From the NCBI RefSeq assembly GCF_030867145.1, contig NC_134441.1:4714992-4778991 (forward strand): a stretch of 64,000 bases of DNA, in the 5' to 3' direction. Position numbers and translations under genes: made by a program. Numbering within the stretch: the stretch's first letter is position 1; every line of letters begins with the position of its first letter. Of this stretch, positions 12,044 to 24,635 are shown piece by piece. Origin of the DNA: Opisthocomus hoazin (lineage: Eukaryota > Chordata > Aves > Opisthocomiformes > Opisthocomidae). Under the pieces are notes generated by a model, which made no database searches, was not told where the DNA came from, and worked only from the letters and a program-made list of their open reading frames with translations.

Positions 12044-12100
12044 ATGCTGAAGTCAGTGGAGTTACACCTTTTTGCAGCAGGGGAGATCTGCTTGGCTGGG
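12044..12100. repeat. Palindromic-family relic (GAAGTCAGTGGAGTTACACC)
   Basis: GCTGAAGTCAGTGGAGTTAC at 12,046-12,065 continues into ACCTTTTTGCA and ends with GAGATCTGCTTGGCTGG. This matches the half of the old palindromic repeat that reads TGAAGTCAATGGAGTTACAC...AGATCTGGCC. Confidence 0.5.
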
Positions 12101-14053
12101 CAGATGCTGTTTTTCTTCTAGAGACTATCCTCTGTTCAGCATCTTTGGAAGCCCTGTGAGAAAATGATAAGACATCAATGCAAACTGCATAATTTTATTG
12201 TCATTATTATTATTTATATTAAAGCATGGTTATTTGGAAAGCAGAAAATTTCCCCCAAAAGACACTGCTGTTAAGCAGCACATTAAAATAGAAATTCACA
12301 TAAAAAATCCAGGGATCCATACAAGCCACATTCATTAGATTCCTTCTCTCTTTTCATTCTCTGGATGCCGTGCAATGCTGGCTTTGCACAGGCAGTCAAA
12401 GAAAATAACTGAGCACTGCAACATTCTGTTTGTTCAGCAAAGTTGTTTTGTTAGGATTGCTCCAGAAGAGCATCTGTGATTTGAAGACTATTCTAATTTG
12501 TACTTACACTTGGACATTAAAATAACAAGGTATTAAAATGACAGCAAAAATTGGGTGACTCATTTAGTTCCCACTCCGTGTACATAGAATTTTGCACTAT
12601 AAAAACAGCAGGATGTTATAAAACAACTGGAACTGCTTCTTGGAGAGACACAGGTGGAACCATCTTCCATTGCACCATGTACTTTCTTCATAATAACACG
12701 ACAGAACAATGAATTTATTTTGGTAGATGGTTACTTAATGGCTGGGGAAGTTCTGATGAAGTGGTAGCATCCCATTTTTATATTTTCGATCTGAAGTATT
12801 TTGGAATTTTTTATTGGTTTTGTCATCAGTTAATACATTTCAGTCTCATGCAAAAGAGCACTTGCAATGAAATGTTTGGAGTGTTTGCACAGACCTTCCA
12901 AAGAAAAGACCAAATCAGAACCTTCCCAGGGTGGAAGGTCCTGTCTCGCTTATTAGCAAGCAAAGAAGATTTGAACTGTGTAGGTTTCTACGTTCCATGT
13001 TTTCCTGGCTAGTTTTCTGCTGGTCTGAGTCATACAATGAAGGTTGCCATACTGAGTTTGGATTCTCTTGTTGATTCTGTTTGGGAAAGATATCTGACCT
13101 CTCTGTGTCATCTCTGTGATGCAGGGAGAACAAAGTCAAGTAGGCAGCAATGCATGGCCAAGTGGGAGGGCTATGGGGGCAGGAAGTGTTCATTATTGTG
13201 TTATTATTATTTTTCTAAAAAGAAGAATTCATTATCTTCCATCTGCCTTAAATCCATAGTGTGCTCTTAGCCTGTATTTTTAAACCCATTTACTTGCAGT
13301 TATGCTTGTCTTTACACAGAGTAAGCTGGTAAGTGCCATTTTCAGCTTGCATTTCTCATGATTAGCAAACTTTTCTGCCTTTTACAGTTATATCCTCTTT
13401 AGTGTATGCACAGAAATGTGCTTGAAGGAAGGAATGGACTGCTGGTGAGGAAAAGAGCATGTTTTATAACTTGACCTCCTAAAACTTCAAAGTAAAAATG
13501 CCTGGACTCAGGGGATGTGTCTGCTGAAAGCTGCAGGGATGGCCTTAGCCAAGATGTGACATTTCTGCCCTTCATGCTTCAGTCAGTGCAGTGGGACTGA
13601 CAGTACTGTGCTGCTCCCTTCCTGCACTTGAACTACTGAAGTTTTTTTGGAGTGGAAGGGCCTCTTGCCATGCGTTTGCACAGTAGCGGAGCCCCAGTCC
13701 TGCCTGGAAGTGCCACAATACAGGTGCTTAGTGCAGGGGAGTTGCAAAGATGGATCATTGCTGCAGGACAGTGCTGCTTTTTCTCTAATTTACCTCTAGG
13801 TGTTGCATCTAACCACGCTCAAAAAACATAAACTTATCTGTAGGTTCTCTTTCCTGGCTTGTAGCAGGGAGATGAAAACCAAGGTCTTCATTGTCAAATG
13901 TCTTTATGTTGAGTACCTGATTTATTTATTTTTTTGATTTCCTTTCGAAGCATGCTCCTGATGTCAATGGACCGAACTTCAGGAGTCAGAAGCAGACAGC
14001 TTGCATTCCCCCCAAACCTACCCCCAGACTGCAATCAGCTGTGTGAGTAGCAT

Positions 14054-14120
14054 GAATGTTTCAGGTTGGGAAGAGCCTCTCAAACTCTTTTACAACATCC
14101 GCTAGGGAGTCATCCCAGAC
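14054..14120. repeat. Possible short CR1 3'-end fragment
   Basis: GAATGTTTCAGGTTGGGAAG followed by AGCCTCTCAAA resembles the avian CR1 3' end in antisense reading (GGTTGGAAGGGACCT...). Downstream similarity fades quickly, so the call is weak. Confidence 0.3.
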
Positions 14121-14799
14121 AAACATTATCCGTTGCGCAGAACTCTTGTTATATGACACAACGGCATCCAAGGAGAGAAAAGATGTTTTTGTGTGACCAC
14201 AGCACGATGTTTTGGCATCAAAACATCCTTTCCTAAACTAAATGGAAGTCGTGCTTTTCCAGTACAGATTGTGAGTTTTGTTCAGCACTTCAGGCTGTGG
14301 CAGGGTGGTGGGCTATTTTGGTTACCCAGATGCTACCATAGTAAAAATAGATAACAGCGATTTAAAATGGAAATTATTGGAGATTAGTTTGTAAAATCTG
14401 ATCGCTGTCTTGCCAAAAAAACCACCTCTCAAAATCCAATTTGCTGCTCACGGATCCATGAAGCAGTCATTTGCATTGTAAAACAGGACTTAAAGCACAG
14501 CATTAGTGTTTACTGCAGACTTCTAATCACGTTAAGAAAGTGATGTCTTTCAGGACTACTTATCACTTCTTCAGTCAGCAGGATCAAAGGTACTGCGTAT
14601 TTTGCTAAAACGCTGTGAATCCTTTATTGGAATGGGATTGTATTCTGAAACCCAAAGCGTGTGGGACCCTACTGCTCCAGTCTGCTCTGGCACCAGATCG
14701 TCCTGTTACTGGAGCTCAGCCCTGGCACGCTGGAGGATGACTTGGAAGCCTCCTGACCCATCACCTTTCTCCCATCCGTGACAGCTGAGTCAAAGCTAG

Positions 14800-14866
14800 A
14801 TTCGAACATTGAATTGTTATTTGATGCATTTTGTATATTCGAATATATTATTCGAACATTGAATTG
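14800..14866 (+). repeat. 17-bp direct repeat, exactly 50 bp apart, with TTCGAA cores
   Basis: ATTCGAACATTGAATTG occurs at 14,800-14,816 and again at 14,850-14,866. A third TTCGAA-containing segment, TATTCGAATATATTATTCGAAC, lies between and into the second copy. The intervening 33 bp is not part of a recognisable repeat. Confidence 0.9.
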
Positions 14867-16979
14867 ATATGAGAAACCCCAGAAAGTCCTATACACCTCG
14901 CTGCAAACATGAGAAAAGATGGGTAAGTCACAGCTGATAAATAATTAATCTCTGTTTAGATTAGCTGTGGGTGGGGGTGTGTCTAGATCCAGACTCTTAA
15001 TAGCATTGCAGTTCCATAACTTTATCCCTTTCTTTGTTGAAATTGGTGTCTAAGAGTAGAGAACTGAATCAACCACCATGACTACGGCAAAAGCCTGGAA
15101 ACTGAAGCGAGCCCACCTCCCAGTGTAACGCTCCTACAGTTATCTGGTGACTTGGCCTTCCTTGAACTGCTCTATGAGGAAGAAATAGAAATCCATTTTA
15201 TTACTTGTCTGCAGAATCCTTATAATCTTGTTCTGAACTATTCTTCTTGATGTATCCCGATGGGCAAGATAGGTAAAATGAGGCCAAAAATCCCCACCAG
15301 GCCCGTTTGTCCCATATGTGTTTTCATTCCCACACTAAAGAAAGCTCAGTCTATTTCCTGGTGCACTTTCTGCTTCTTCTCAGTGTAGCTGAAAATTAAA
15401 TTAGTCACTTTACTCCACCACAAGTATGTGATCTGGTTACAGTATTGGCTCGTGTTTACTTTAGCAAGCAAATCACAGAGACACTCTAATCCTTTAGTGC
15501 TTCCATCAACATTTTTCATGTCAGAGAAAAAAATGAATCTACAGACTTTTAAAATGGGTAAATATACATAGTGCACAACATGTGCTGTTCCAAAAGGTTG
15601 AGACCCATATGACTGATAGATAATACTGTTCTTTTCCTGTTCCAGTTCTGTACTGTGAAAAACTAAATAAATGTTCGAAAGAGAAGTATTCCTATTTTTA
15701 ATGCAGTAGCGTGGAGTCACCCCAGTCTGTTAAACTTTGCTTTCTGCATGTACCTAAGCTGTCTTTGTCCAGCGGAGTACTCACGCTTGTGTTTGGCTTC
15801 CAGGTATTTTAAGTCTACTTCACACCTGAATGTTTGCCAAAACGGCAGCCCAGATGAATAGGTCTGGGGTGATCATCAGAGTTCATTGGAAGGGAACAGT
15901 GTTCTCCTTTTTGATTTGCAGAGAATGGCTTGCTCGATGTGGATAAGAGCGTCTTTTCCTTTAAGCATATTGGGCATGAAGGAAAGAAGCCTGATCAAAA
16001 TCCGAAGAAGAAAACACAATGTGAATGACTCTAGGGAAAAACAACACAAATCAATCAAACTACGTTTGCCTTTTAAATGCATTTAACTATACTTGCCTCA
16101 CAACTCTCAAAGAAATACCATTTTGATATTTGTTTTTCATTTCATAATAAGATAGCCAGGCAACGTAGAATTTTTTTTCTGACAAATTTTAGAAGTTTAG
16201 AAGCAGCGCCTGTCATTTTTACAGACTTTGGTATACATAATATATAGTTTTTCTTTCTCAGAATCTTGTGCTGAAAATTTCTAGACAATGACTTTTGTTT
16301 GCAAATACAAAGGAAAGCATTTGCTATGCCCTGATGGGAATTTCTGTCTTTTCTTCTGTTTTCTTCCTGTAATGTGTGTGTCTGCTGATGAAGAGCAAAC
16401 TGAAATCTGTTTTCGCTACAGTGCACACTCACAATTAGAAAGTAAAGCGTGTTCCGGGAAACTGAAGAATCAATGCAATCTATAGAGCAGACTGCTTTCG
16501 ATAAAGTCAGAAGTTGTGCCACAAATATCAAACTGAAATTCATCCCACTAAATCTAATTCAGTTGAGATATTGCCTTCCCAAAGCCAGGCAGCATTTTTG
16601 TTGCTACACATTCTCTTTCTTCTGTCCTTTTTGGCCATCTGAAATTGTTAAGAATGAGTCAAAGATGCCTACAGTCCTTCATTCCCTTATCTTTCCTCAA
16701 AGTCATCAAATTAGCGTAAAAGTGGAAGGAGTAATAGCTGGCTGTGACTTGTGCATATGGTTTGTATTCAGCAGTAATGTTGCCGTTCTCTGTGGCAAAG
16801 CCCTGCCAGCCTTACTAATGCAGTAATCGATTTAATTCTATAGGAAGCCAAATTATCTCCAGCAGCACTTCGGAGGAGTCTGCTGCTCTTTGCTCTGAGC
16901 CAAGAGTCCAATCTGGGATCATATGTTCCCCAGGGGAAGAAAGCTAGCAGGAATTGTTAAAATAACACCTTTTCCATGT

Positions 16980-17230
16980 TGTGTTTTTACAGTGGTTTCT
17001 TTATACCTGTATCGATTGGGAGAGAGGAGATTTATTATAAATCAGGCAGTCTTTCATGGCTGCATAGCGAGAGCATTGTAGCACCCCGGAATAAGCTGGA
17101 AATATGTATAATAAATATTCTCTATAGGGGCAGGCTGAGCTGAGATAGCTTGTGAAGGCCACCACCAGAGCTTAAGCTAGATTTTGGGTACCTCTGCAAG
17201 AGGTATTTGCTTAATCAGATCTTAATATAA
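16980..17230. promoter_or_regulatory. Candidate regulatory block
   Basis: Non-repetitive AT-rich sequence with ATCGATTGGG, TTTATTATAAATC and AATATGTATAATAAATATTC. These resemble CUX/NF-Y, homeodomain/HOX and FOX or MEF2 targets. No repeat similarity was noticed. Evidence is motif composition only. Confidence 0.22.
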
Positions 17231-17314
17231 TGATGTGTGTGATGTAAACAGCTGATGCCCAGTTGAGAACAGCTGGTAACAGTGTGTTTGCAGAACCAAA
17301 TAACATCTGTCTAG

Positions 17315-17393
17315 TGGGCCAGATTCTGCTGCCAGGATCTCTCTTGTGAGGTCCATGGAATGAACTTGTGTGATTGCTGCTGGATCTGCGCCC
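17315..17393. repeat. Palindromic-family relic (GGGCCAGATTCTGCT ... GGATCTGCGCCC)
   Basis: The two ends, GGGCCAGATTCTGCT and GCTGGATCTGCGCCC, are imperfect reverse complements. Between them TCCATGGAATGAACTTGTGTGA matches the remembered family core TCAATGGAATTACACAAGTGTAA. This is one of the clearest copies. Confidence 0.55.
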
Positions 17394-18450
17394 ACAAAAG
17401 GCATATTGGATGTTGCTGGAGAAGGGACTGGTTGGAGATTTTTCTCATGAAATGGGTTTCCGTTGGAAAATGTCAGCTTCTCAAAACCCAAACTTTTCGT
17501 GGGAACATATGTACCACATGCAACAAAAATGGTATTCCTGGTCACAGTGGGAGAGAGGGGCAACAAAGAAAAACAAAGAAAGGAGGGGAAAAAAATTCTT
17601 CACTATCCCAGAATTTGAAGTATGAGTGCTAATGATACTTACATGAGATGCTGAAGTACGGTTCCAGCAGTTATTTCAACGCAAAGAGAAATAACTGATA
17701 GGATGTTGTGTTGTATTTTGAGTATTTAAGAGATGTGAGATGAGCCTCTACTCCTTGATCAAACTAGGAAAAGAAGTTTTGTGTTTATTATATTGATGTT
17801 TCTGTATGATCTTCTCCTTGCACACATTTTTTCAAGAGTGAATCAAACTGTTCTCTTCACCTCTTTCTGAGTAAGTTTAGCCAGGCATGAAGTGGTAGTA
17901 ATAGTGCTGGTATGTATTTTTTGAGCTTAATTAATAGGCATAAAGAACTTGAAAATTCTTGACAAGATTTTTTTAGTGCAAGTAAATATTATCGTCTTGT
18001 TCAGATTAAAGGCTGAAATGCAGGGGAAGTTTGCTAGAGGCATATCATTAATAGCAAAGTCATTGCAGACATGAATTTTAGCAGATGATGTTAAAGTGGA
18101 ACACGATACAACTATGTACTTGGTCAGTGATTTTGGAGACTAAGGAACTTACATTTAAGAGTAGAAAAATGTCTCTGTTGTGGCTCATCCACTTCATGCA
18201 CATGGAAGTTGCCTCCCCTGCTTATTCAGGAGCAGGGAGAAGAATGAGCACATTAGAGACACAGGAAGAAAAGTTACTGAATAACAGGTGCTAACATCTA
18301 CAGCATGTTGACTTTCTTCTAAAATCCTAGCTCTCAAGTCTCCATCTGGTTTGATCAAGTTTTAATTATGCATGACAAACCCCCACTTAGGGTTTTCCAA
18401 ATAGCCTAAGGTTGTGAAGTGGCTTAGAGACATTGGCTTTTATGAATTAA

Positions 18451-18531
18451 CTGGATGTTTAATGCCCAGGGCCACAAAAGTGTGTAGAAACGTAATTCCT
18501 ATCTAGGCGTTTAACTCTGAAAATCAGAAGA
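18451..18531. repeat. Palindromic-family relic (CCCAGGGCCACAAA ... TAGGCG)
   Basis: AATGCCCAGGGCCACAAAAG followed by TAATTCCTATCTAGGCG, then TTTAACTCTGAAAATCAGAA, keeps the order of the sauropsid repeat that reads CCAGGGCCACAAAGG...TTAGGCACCTAACT...GAAAATC. Confidence 0.5.
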
Positions 18532-18879
18532 TTTTGTATCTTTAAATTCTTGCAGGTTTGGATTTAACTTCCTTAGTCCTGATTAATCCCTGCCTAAAAT
18601 ATTAGATGATTGGTTATAACGCATGCAAAGTGGGATAGGAATGAAAAGAACACAGGTTCTATGTGCAAAAACATCCACGTGCAATCATCTGCAGCCATTA
18701 ATTTCGTGGGACAGCAAATTGCCTGAACTGCGGGCTCCCCTTAGCGAGGTGAGGGGGCCCATGTCAGCTGCATATCTAGGAGACAGAATGAGCAATTTCA
18801 GAAAGGTAGTTAGAAGTTACTAGATATTGTATAATGCCAAAGCCAAACTGTTTTGAGGAATACTCGTAGCTCAAAAAAG

Positions 18880-18891
18880 GCCATCTGGTGG
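18880..18891 (-). promoter_or_regulatory. CTCF-type core motif
   Basis: The minus strand reads CCACCAGATGGC, an exact match to the degenerate CTCF core CCASYAGRKGGC. Flanking positions are only partly consistent. Similar one-mismatch sites lie at 23,998-24,009 (CCAGCAGAGGGA) and 41,868-41,879 (GCACCAGATGGC), both on the plus strand. Occupancy is unknown. Confidence 0.4.
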
Positions 18892-20639
18892 CAGAGCTCC
18901 CCAGGGTTTTAAAAATAGCAAGCCTCTTTCGCAGACACAGTTCCTTACGTATTCACATGCTGATTAACCATCTGATTTGTTGGGCATTTAATTCTGACAG
19001 CTGCTTTGCAAAATTTAAGTGTGTGCGTTAAGCACTCATAAAAACACTTATGGACATTATTGTACATCGCACACTGTATGCGCCAGGCAAAAAATTAACA
19101 TAACTGGATTGTTATTGTCTCCAAGCAAGAAGTATTATTAGCACAACTGGAACATCTCCAGTTCTCTAGCCAATCACGCTCAGTTCCCACTACTAATAGG
19201 ATCTTGCTCATTTTAGAATCCAGAAGCAAGACATATCACCATGACGAGAGCATACACATAGGTCTAAAAGCTGAGAGAATGGCTTAGCTATAGAAATGCC
19301 AGATATCAAACACTTACCATCCCAGCAGGATTTGCTAGCAAGTCTTCATCATTCTTGGGTAGATATAACAGAAGAATGGCAGTAACCGAGACCATCTTGA
19401 TGATGTTACCCACCTCAATATGCATTTTTGTGAAATCTCGGAGCACTATTAACACAATTTAATCAATTCTTTCTTCTGAAGTATGGGCTTACTTTCACAG
19501 AGCCCATTGGAGTAGTACCTGAGTGGTTCATAAACTACAGACTGGCTTCATAACATTATCGAGGTCTGCTCTTGCTTTCACGGCCTCCTGTGGGATCTGG
19601 CCGTGAGGGACAACACCCAGTAGCAGCAGTGAGCAATGTCGCACACTTGTCATACTCTTCTGAGCAGCTTAGCTCCGTGCATCTTGTATGTGTTCGTGTC
19701 TGAGAATCCTGTTCAAAGATCAGAGCGCAGCGTTTCTGCCTTTGGAGCTGTACTTCTGTGTACAACCCTGGAAATTCCACCAGATCTACATGTCTGACAT
19801 CACTGGAAAGTGTGGTCTACTCCACTTTTCATTCCTAACAGCCAGAGGCCAGCTGGGCAGGGAGTGCAGTGTCCTTTAGTTCTGTGAGTAAGAGTGAGGA
19901 TAACCCAGTGCATGAAGCACCGAAACAGCTTTGTTTGCAGCTGAAGGATCAGTCTCAAAAAGCCTTTCCTCTTCAACCAAAGACAGCAAGGCCAGAACAG
20001 GGTTTATTGCAATCTTTCAGACAACAGAGGTCAAAAAATGATGCTGGAGATGGTGAACACCACTGCTTGCACTGCAGTCACAAGTGATTAGTTTGCTGTA
20101 ATGTCTGGGTCCACACTACACTGTTCATAGCATTTCATTTTCTTGAGCTGTCTTAAACTGGCAGTATGTATTACAGGAAGATATATTCATTAGATAAATG
20201 TTTTCAGTGGGAGTTTGAGCAAGTTGTGTGTAGAAATTCAGAGGGAGAGGATCAATACGACTTTTAGCAAAGAACTTTTTAATAATATTGGTCTGCTTTT
20301 CCTTCTTTCCTTCTCTTCTGCTCTCTGTCTCAGCATGTTTAGTTATAATTTGTACTGGAAGTAAACTTATGCTGAAGGGTGATATGGAGAGTTCTTTTAT
20401 TACACAGCACAGCAATAACCGTGATCAAGGCATCACTGCCTCCAAACGCAGACTGAAAATAATATCAATGGCCACACCAATATCCTTCCTTCTCTTAAAG
20501 CCCTTACAGCCTCCAAAAAGGCTGAGTAATTTTCTTCATTAGCAGCCTCTGACTTTTTTTATTTCTTAACTGTTTTTTTTTTATTTCCCCCCTGAGTGGT
20601 ATGATGAGGAATTTTGTCTTGGCACCGGGTTCTCTCCCT

Positions 20640-20960
20640 TTTTTCCAGGATCTAGCAGTAAGCAAATCACACCATCAAATATGCAAATGCTTTAGACAAA
20701 ATATTAATTAACATTACTTCATTCCTGAAAGTCAGTTAAAATATCAGAGGGGAACTCAGTGGTCAGGAGGTTATGGTTAGCTAAAAGGAATTCCAGGAGC
20801 GTTTTGAAGGTGCTAGTCCTGAGCACGTTGGACGCTCTCTTCTTCTCACATTTAATCACAGAGTAGAAAATCACATGTCAATCAGCGAACAATATAGCTG
20901 GCAGTTCCTCGCTAGTGCAGTTACAATGCACTGGGAGGATAATAAAACACGGTTAATAAA
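20640..20960. promoter_or_regulatory. Candidate enhancer with a perfect POU octamer
   Basis: A perfect octamer ATGCAAAT lies at 20,681-20,688 and TTAATTAA follows at 20,704-20,711. Nearby are CAAATCAC and ATTAACATTAC. The stretch is AT-rich and shows no repeat similarity. Confidence 0.27.
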
Positions 20961-21891
20961 ATGAAGTTCAAAAAACAGCATAATTATAATTCAAAAGACA
21001 AAATTCTCCACTCTTACTGTTATTTATAAGGAGCCAAACTGTAAGACTGTGTTGCAACTATCCCTCGGTGACAATGAGACAGAAAATAAATGAGACTTTA
21101 TCTTAGCAATGCAGAGTAACAGCATCATCCATCCCACTGAAGTGACTGCTGCAAAAGATGAGCCAGACACCGAATGGGGCACAGCCTGACGCAGGAGACT
21201 GGCAGGGGAGCTAACCTGGATTTTGGGAAGCAGGAGGGTGAGGTGTTCCTGCCCGTTCCTCTGCAACCGCTGCATGCGTCTGCGGTGTTTTGGCTCTCAT
21301 TGTCCCCATTTAGCTGCGTTGAGGGCAGTAAGGTGAGACGTTCTCCTTTATCCAGGTTAAAACTCTCAATCTCAACCTGTTCAGTGAAACAACAACAGTA
21401 TGTTCATTTTAGGGATGACACTACCTCACAAGATAGACACCTAATTAGCTAGTCCTAAATATGTGTTTGATTCTAAGCCTGGATATGGTTTATATTATCA
21501 AGAAGCCTAGTAGTAGTCGTCTTTCTACCTGTGGTTAATATTCTAAATAACCGACGCTTAGCAGGCTGTTGAACAAAGGAAAACAAAAACTTCCTTAGAG
21601 CAGCCAGAAGTTTTGCCCTCTCCCCTCACTTCAAATCCAGCACTCAGTTTTGTTTTTCCTTTTATTTTGTTTCCCCAGGCTGCAAGTTAAAGCTCCGAGT
21701 CACGCACTCGCAGAATTTCAATCAGACTGGGGACAGGAGGGATTTGGGCATTCAGCTGTAAGGCAGCAGATGCTTTCAGCTAAAGGTCTGGGCAAGCTGG
21801 AACAGATGCCAGTTTGTTCACAGAGCTGATAGCGTGCTGGCACAAAGCTAGCATTAGGCAAATGTTCCCACCTTCACAGACAGTTGTACTA

Positions 21892-21956
21892 AGTGAAATC
21901 TCATCCCACTGAAGTCTGTGGGAATTTTGCCATGGACTTCTGTGAAGTCATGTTTC
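21892..21956. repeat. Palindromic-family relic (GTGAAATC ... TGAAGTC)
   Basis: GTGAAATCTCATCCCACTGA, then AGTCTGTGGGAATTTTGCCA, then TGGACTTCTGTGAAGTC. It matches, with scattered substitutions, a palindrome of the form GTGAAATC..CCATTGAAGTCAATGGG-TTTTGCCA-TTGACTTCAATGG. The two halves are imperfect reverse complements. Confidence 0.6.
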
Positions 21957-22167
21957 TTCTCCATGGCACACCGGTGCTTAATCACAGGCCCTCTTCTGCA
22001 TAAAGGGTTCACTCAATCCATTAGTTTTCTATAGACTTTTTATTTCATATAGCAAATGCAGCCAAATATTTATGATGATTTTGCAACGGTAATTGCATAG
22101 ACTGCTCCTCTGTGGCTGAGGAAGCGTCTGCCAAAATATCATTATTGTTAATTAATCAGGTCTATTT

Positions 22168-22242
22168 TGAGCCAGCTTCTGCTCCCACTGAAATCAATTG
22201 CATACATTTCAATGAATCCAGGTGCTTTAGAATTTGGCCACC
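22168..22242. repeat. Palindromic-family relic (CTGCTCCCACTGAAATCAAT)
   Basis: CTGCTCCCACTGAAATCAAT is followed after a short loop by ATTTCAATGAATCCAGGTGC and GAATTTGGCC. The halves are imperfect inverted copies of each other, with the TGAAGTCAATGG-type core. Confidence 0.55.
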
Positions 22243-23421
22243 TTTACTGCTAAACTCTCTATTTCTTTTGTTTCATTAAGCTAGGTTGCCTTTCCAGCAG
22301 TTCCGAAGATTTCTGCTTTATTCTAGCAAGTTTTATCAGATCAGCTGCAAAAAGTCTGAGGCTAAGTTCAGTAGTGCAGGATCAGGTTCCTTTTGTGCAC
22401 TGGATCTAAAGGGTTTCCAGAATGTACATGCCAGAGTTTTGCTTCACTCATTTTGAACTTGCTAAGGAGAGGTGCAGACATTAAAAAGTATGGAATATGC
22501 TACACACTTGGGCACCCATTCTGTTAAAAAGTGAGGTCTGTTCCTGAATTTGGATAGACTTTGAGATATAAATACCAATGCTTTGCTCCTTGGAGGCCTT
22601 TGAGCTATTACTGTTTTGGTCAAATGCTCTCAGTGTCACTACGGAAGAGTTTTATTTAAGCCTTAGGAGTGCCACACTGTACCTCGTTTGTAGACAATCA
22701 GAGCATTTCCAATCTCCAAACTCTGCCAACAGCCCTTCTTCACACATATTAGAACAGTACAAGCAGAGAGAGAGATAAATGAGGAAATCACAGATTTGTT
22801 TGAAATTTTTTTTCATTACAAAGATTAAACACTCCAGTTTTGGTCACCGTTGTTAAGAGGATATCAGAAAATCTGGGAGGATTTGTGTTCTTTGTTTCTG
22901 GGCTGTTTTCTGGCACGAGGTGGCACCTGGTCAGGCCACACACAAGCTCTCACAGCAGCTGATCAGAAACAGACACAAGAAAAGCTGCACAAATCCCGTC
23001 TCTAGGTACAAATATGTTAAAACTGAAACCCGGAGGAATTTGTTTCCCCCCTGTTGCGTGCTGTCTTCTCAGGGTAGAAATCACCGTCAGTGCAGATAGA
23101 CTATGCAGCAATAAAGGCAAGTCCAAGGACTCACTTCGATGAGTAAAGTGCAGAGCACTTCTGCCAGTCTTAAGTACCGTGGTGAATTTAACATACAGCA
23201 AATAAGCAGGACCTTATAAACTGCCATGAGAAGTCAGTCAGTGTACTGCCCAACCTGCAACAGCTAGAACGTACACCACGGGGGAAGGGTGTAAGGAGCA
23301 GCAGTGGTCAGTTATGGAAATCATGTTACTGGAGGAAACTAAGTCTTCTTTTAAGCTCTGGAGTTTTGAACTTCAGTTGTTTTTGTTTATTAAAAAAGAA
23401 AGAAACCAATACATCCTCATT

Positions 23422-23449
23422 ATTATAACATAGAATGTTATGTTATAAT
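23422..23449. repeat. AT-rich inverted repeat
   Basis: ATTATAACAT (23,422-23,431) and ATGTTATAAT (23,440-23,449) are exact reverse complements with an 8-bp spacer. It could form a small cruciform or mark the end of a decayed MITE. No flanking target duplication is clear. Confidence 0.6.
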
Positions 23450-24635
23450 GTTCTCAAGATGCCTGCTTCTTTTCCGTTGATTCCCCTAAATGGCCTCGAT
23501 GATCTTTTGTGATGAGGCATAAAAATATCCTCTAACATCCCCCAATGGGTCACAAATAGTTTTTCTCCTTCCTAGACTAGAAACTGCTACTGCATCCTTA
23601 TAATTTCTTATATGTCACTTCTTAGATGGCTTACGTGATTATTCAGCTGCTGGAGCTATAGCGTTGTAAGAAGTGGGCCATTACCATTCGTGTGCTTTGC
23701 TCCTGTGTGAGAGTACAGGAAAGGAAATGGTAGAACATTCTCTGCTGTGTTTGGTCGGCACTCGCTCCACAGCCGTTTTGCACAGACTGACATTTGCTGT
23801 CCTTTTCTACATCTACAGCTAAATCACCCACCAAGGGTTTAAGCCATCCAACCTGGTTTTCTTTTAGTTTTTAATACTGGCTATCCATATTCAGCTTTTT
23901 ATGTTCTTTTACTTCCCCTAAATCTGCTAATAACTTTTTACCTCTTCCTAGAAACAATGAGGATGCAGTTTCCAAGAGCAGCCAACATCTTCACTAGCCA
24001 GCAGAGGGAGGTTCTGCATCCTCCCTCCAGAGAAGACATAGGAAGCAGGCTGCAGCTTCATGTTTTCATCAGACACATGAGAACACCTTGTCTTAACCCG
24101 CCATCACTCAGTTCACAGAAAGGAGGCACTGGCATTTACAAGATACCGATTTCATTTATCAAAGCTAGAGCAGTTTGGTTTATTTGCACTTTGGACTTAC
24201 TCTGACCTTGCTAAAAATAAAATATTCTGCTCTGCAAAGGCAGTTTTAAAGCAGTACCTATTTTTTGGTCATGTTTAGGAGGATCCCACTGGCAATTTTA
24301 ATTGCAGACAAGTTAGATGTGAAACCCTGCGCTTGACTGCACAAGGTGTAATCTGTAGTGTTTGTTCAGTATATTTTTCAAAAATGGGGCTCAAATGGTG
24401 ATGGAAAGAGACCTGATCAGACCTCATGAAAATAGCTGGGGAGCTTTCTATTGGCTATCATATACTGAGACTCAAACACTGTGTTTTAAAAATGATTATT
24501 GGCTGTACCAGATCTGCTTCTAAAACCCTGCAGTGATGATTGTTTAGAGCTCTACAGCAATTGGAGCATTACTATTGCAATTCTTATGGTGATTATGCAG
24601 TTATTTTCATTACAGTATAATCCAGAGACACTAAA

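Larger units (their letters stand above)
7451..14000. other. Intergenic DNA
   Basis: No gene recognised. Holds a 21-A homopolymer (7,871-7,891), a faint MIR-like stretch near 8,400-8,490 (GAGGCGCAGAGAGA followed by TTGGCTCACGG), a 51-bp-period duplication near 9,737-9,808, a 19-bp-period duplication of CATTTGGAAATCCA at 10,370-10,402, and palindromic-family relics near 10,893 and 12,044. Open frames are short and domain-free. Confidence 0.65.
14001..20000. other. Intergenic DNA
   Basis: No gene recognised. Holds a possible CR1 3'-end fragment near 14,054, a spaced direct repeat with TTCGAA cores at 14,800-14,866, an AT-rich candidate regulatory stretch at 16,980-17,230, two palindromic-family relics (17,315-17,393 and 18,451-18,531) and one CTCF-type motif at 18,880-18,891. 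Confidence 0.65.
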
